Below are positions 35,754 to 36,947 of a stretch of DNA of 36,947 bases, one piece after another; the first letter of the stretch is position 1, and each line of letters starts with the position of its first letter. The position numbers and the translations under genes are program-made. The notes beneath the pieces were generated by a model. It saw only the letters and a list, made by a program, of their open reading frames with translations. It was not told the DNA's origin and ran no database searches. Origin of the DNA: Nitrospirales bacterium (GTDB lineage: Bacteria > Nitrospirota > Nitrospiria > Nitrospirales > UBA8639); NCBI GenBank assembly GCA_031315915.1, contig JALDRK010000038.1:1-36947 (forward strand), written 5' to 3'.

Positions 35754-36947
35754 ATGATTTTGACTCCTACTACTCAAATCCTGGCTCGTATCTTCGCCGG
35801 TGTGACCCTCATATTCACCATAGCTATCGAAGCTGCAAACGCCACTACGTATTACGTCGCTACCAACGGAAACGATTCAAACCCCGGAACGAATTCCCAA
35901 CCCCTTCGCACAATAACAAAGGGAGTTAAAATACTATCTGCGGGAGATACCCTGTATGTCAAAGCAGGTACCTATTCCGAATCCATTCGATCATCTCAAA
36001 TTTCCATTCCTAACGGAACCTCCTGGAATAACCCCATTACGATAGCCGCCAACCCGGGGGACACGGTGACAATCAAACCATTGACCGACAATGCCTTTTT
36101 TTGGATTCTAGACGGTCAAAGTAAATATTTAATTATCAAAGGATTTATCGTGGATGGGGCAAATAAAGCCTTTCATGGATTTAAGTTTGAGGGAGGAACC
36201 AAATATGTTCGTGTCACAAACTGCGAAGTGAAAAACGCAAAACATTCAGGAATTTTGGTGACCACTCCATCTACCTCGGCAAACAATACTAATACCCATC
36301 ACGAATTCATCAACCTTAAAGTTCATAATAATGGGTCCTCAGGCGCCGATCATGGATTTTATATCAATACCAGTAATAATTTGGTCGAATCCAGTCAGTT
36401 TTATAATAACAAGGGTAATGGTGGTAAGTTCTATCATGCTTCTTTCAATGGATCGGCGAATAACAATATTGCACGCAATAATAAATTTTATAATAACAGT
36501 GTAGCTGGGAGTTGGAGTTGTGGTCTCCTTCTCAGCTCAGGAAATGGCAGTCAGGCCTATAACAACGTGGCCTATGGGAACTATGCAGGTTTTTGCATTC
36601 AGACCAGAGTGACCAACGCGCGACTCTTTAATAATATTGCGTATGAAAACGGATACTACGGCATTTATGTGGGCTATAATACAACCAGCGGATCGAAAGT
36701 AGAGAATAATACAGTCTATGACAATGGGACCTATGGTATTTTTGTTGGCGATGATGCAACATCCACCACGGTCAAGAATAATATCTCTCTAGCGAATCCT
36801 ATAGACATCGGTCTTCAAGTCGCCGCGACAAATTCGAATAATTTCACGAGTGATCCCCTGTTCGTTAATGCGGGGGCAAAGGATTTTCACCTAAAATCCA
36901 ACAGTCCGGCCATTGATAAGGGAACATCTATCAGCGGAATTACCATT
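35754..36947 (+). CDS. Secreted right-handed parallel beta-helix protein (3' end outside window)
   Basis: The frame is open from ATG 35754 to the window edge, giving 398 residues without a stop; GGAG lies about ten bases upstream of the ATG. A signal peptide spans about residues 1-33 (GVTLIFTIAIEAANA). The mature start, TYYVATNGNDSNPGTNSQPL, followed by GDTLYVKAGTYSE, is the opening of DUF1565-type beta-helix proteins. Repeated coils rich in Asn follow (NNKGNGGKFYHAS, YNNVAYGNYAGFC, VENNTVYDNGTYGIFVGDDA), and DPLFVNAGAKDFHLKSNSPA is the typical closing segment of choice-of-anchor proteins. Family members include polysaccharide lyases, epimerases and adhesins. A role on the locus polymer is plausible but not shown. 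Confidence 0.85.
   Translation, partial: MILTPTTQILARIFAGVTLIFTIAIEAANATTYYVATNGNDSNPGTNSQPLRTITKGVKILSAGDTLYVKAGTYSESIRSSQISIPNGTSWNNPITIAANPGDTVTIKPLTDNAFFWILDGQSKYLIIKGFIVDGANKAFHGFKFEGGTKYVRVTNCEVKNAKHSGILVTTPSTSANNTNTHHEFINLKVHNNGSSGADHGFYINTSNNLVESSQFYNNKGNGGKFYHASFNGSANNNIARNNKFYNNSVAGSWSCGLLLSSGNGSQAYNNVAYGNYAGFCIQTRVTNARLFNNIAYENGYYGIYVGYNTTSGSKVENNTVYDNGTYGIFVGDDATSTTVKNNISLANPIDIGLQVAATNSNNFTSDPLFVNAGAKDFHLKSNSPAIDKGTSISGITI

Noticed and set aside
1..36947. CRISPR array
   Set aside because: No regularly spaced repeats of 25-40 bases were seen; the only tandem repeat is the 17-bp pair at 29912.

Overview
The window comes from a Gram-negative bacterium: it has a TonB-dependent outer-membrane receptor, periplasmic signal peptides and an undecaprenyl-phosphate-type polysaccharide locus. 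The sigma-54 regulator with GAF domains, the P460-like haem protein, NikR and the cluster of glucan-cleaving hydrolases would fit a Nitrospirota (Nitrospira-like) genome. That assignment is a guess from protein style, not a measurement. Shine-Dalgarno sites are good (GGAG/AGGAG types), and several starts below were chosen from them.

Regions. (1) 1-1550: the 3' end of an M20 peptidase gene, a secreted P460-like haem protein, and a 46-nt tRNA-Lys-like 3' fragment. (2) 1545-5727, all minus strand: a sigma-54-dependent activator with three GAF domains and a PAS domain, a rho-independent terminator, then a STAS protein and an ECF-type sigma factor in one operon. (3) 6313-11071 plus: GH63-like glucosidase and GH133 debranching enzyme, followed by a MITE/REP-like palindromic element. 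A GH15 enzyme lies further on (18550-20388). (4) 11592-18549: a patchwork of a HEAT-like secreted protein, pseudogene debris, an unknown membrane-anchored protein, a small secreted protein, a two-gene nucleotidyltransferase module (toxin-antitoxin-like) and a Kdo-kinase-like protein kinase. (5) 20505-23181: nikR and a TonB receptor, with a promoter overlapped by a repeated GTGCTAC site that may be the NikR operator. (6) 23345-29856 minus: an exopolysaccharide/O-antigen-type operon comprising a DegT aminotransferase, sugar transferase fused to the N-terminal half of a FlaA1/WbpM-type dehydratase, dehydratase catalytic half fused to a response-regulator receiver domain, methyltransferase, PIG-L deacetylase and a second sugar transferase. 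(7) 30319-34986: IS3-family wreckage on both sides of an asparagine-synthase-like gene. (8) 35754-end: a secreted parallel beta-helix protein cut by the window edge.

The most unusual object is the polysaccharide locus. The sugar transferase/transmembrane/Rossmann ORF (27248-28702) and the SDR dehydratase/receiver ORF (25778-27217) lie in the same frame, separated only by one TAA codon and ten sense codons that themselves read as normal family linker. The locus therefore looks like one giant protein (initiating transferase, dehydratase and phospho-receiver in one chain) that has been split by a stop codon, or is read through it. The receiver domain keeps all its phosphorylation residues, which suggests two-component control acting directly on a nucleotide-sugar enzyme.

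A second oddity is the debranching enzyme: its well-supported start at 8987 runs into two stops, explained by a pair of compensating one-base indels about 12 bases apart. Many smaller relics (tRNA, VOC protein, alcohol dehydrogenase, IS3 copies) show that this is a plastic accessory region.
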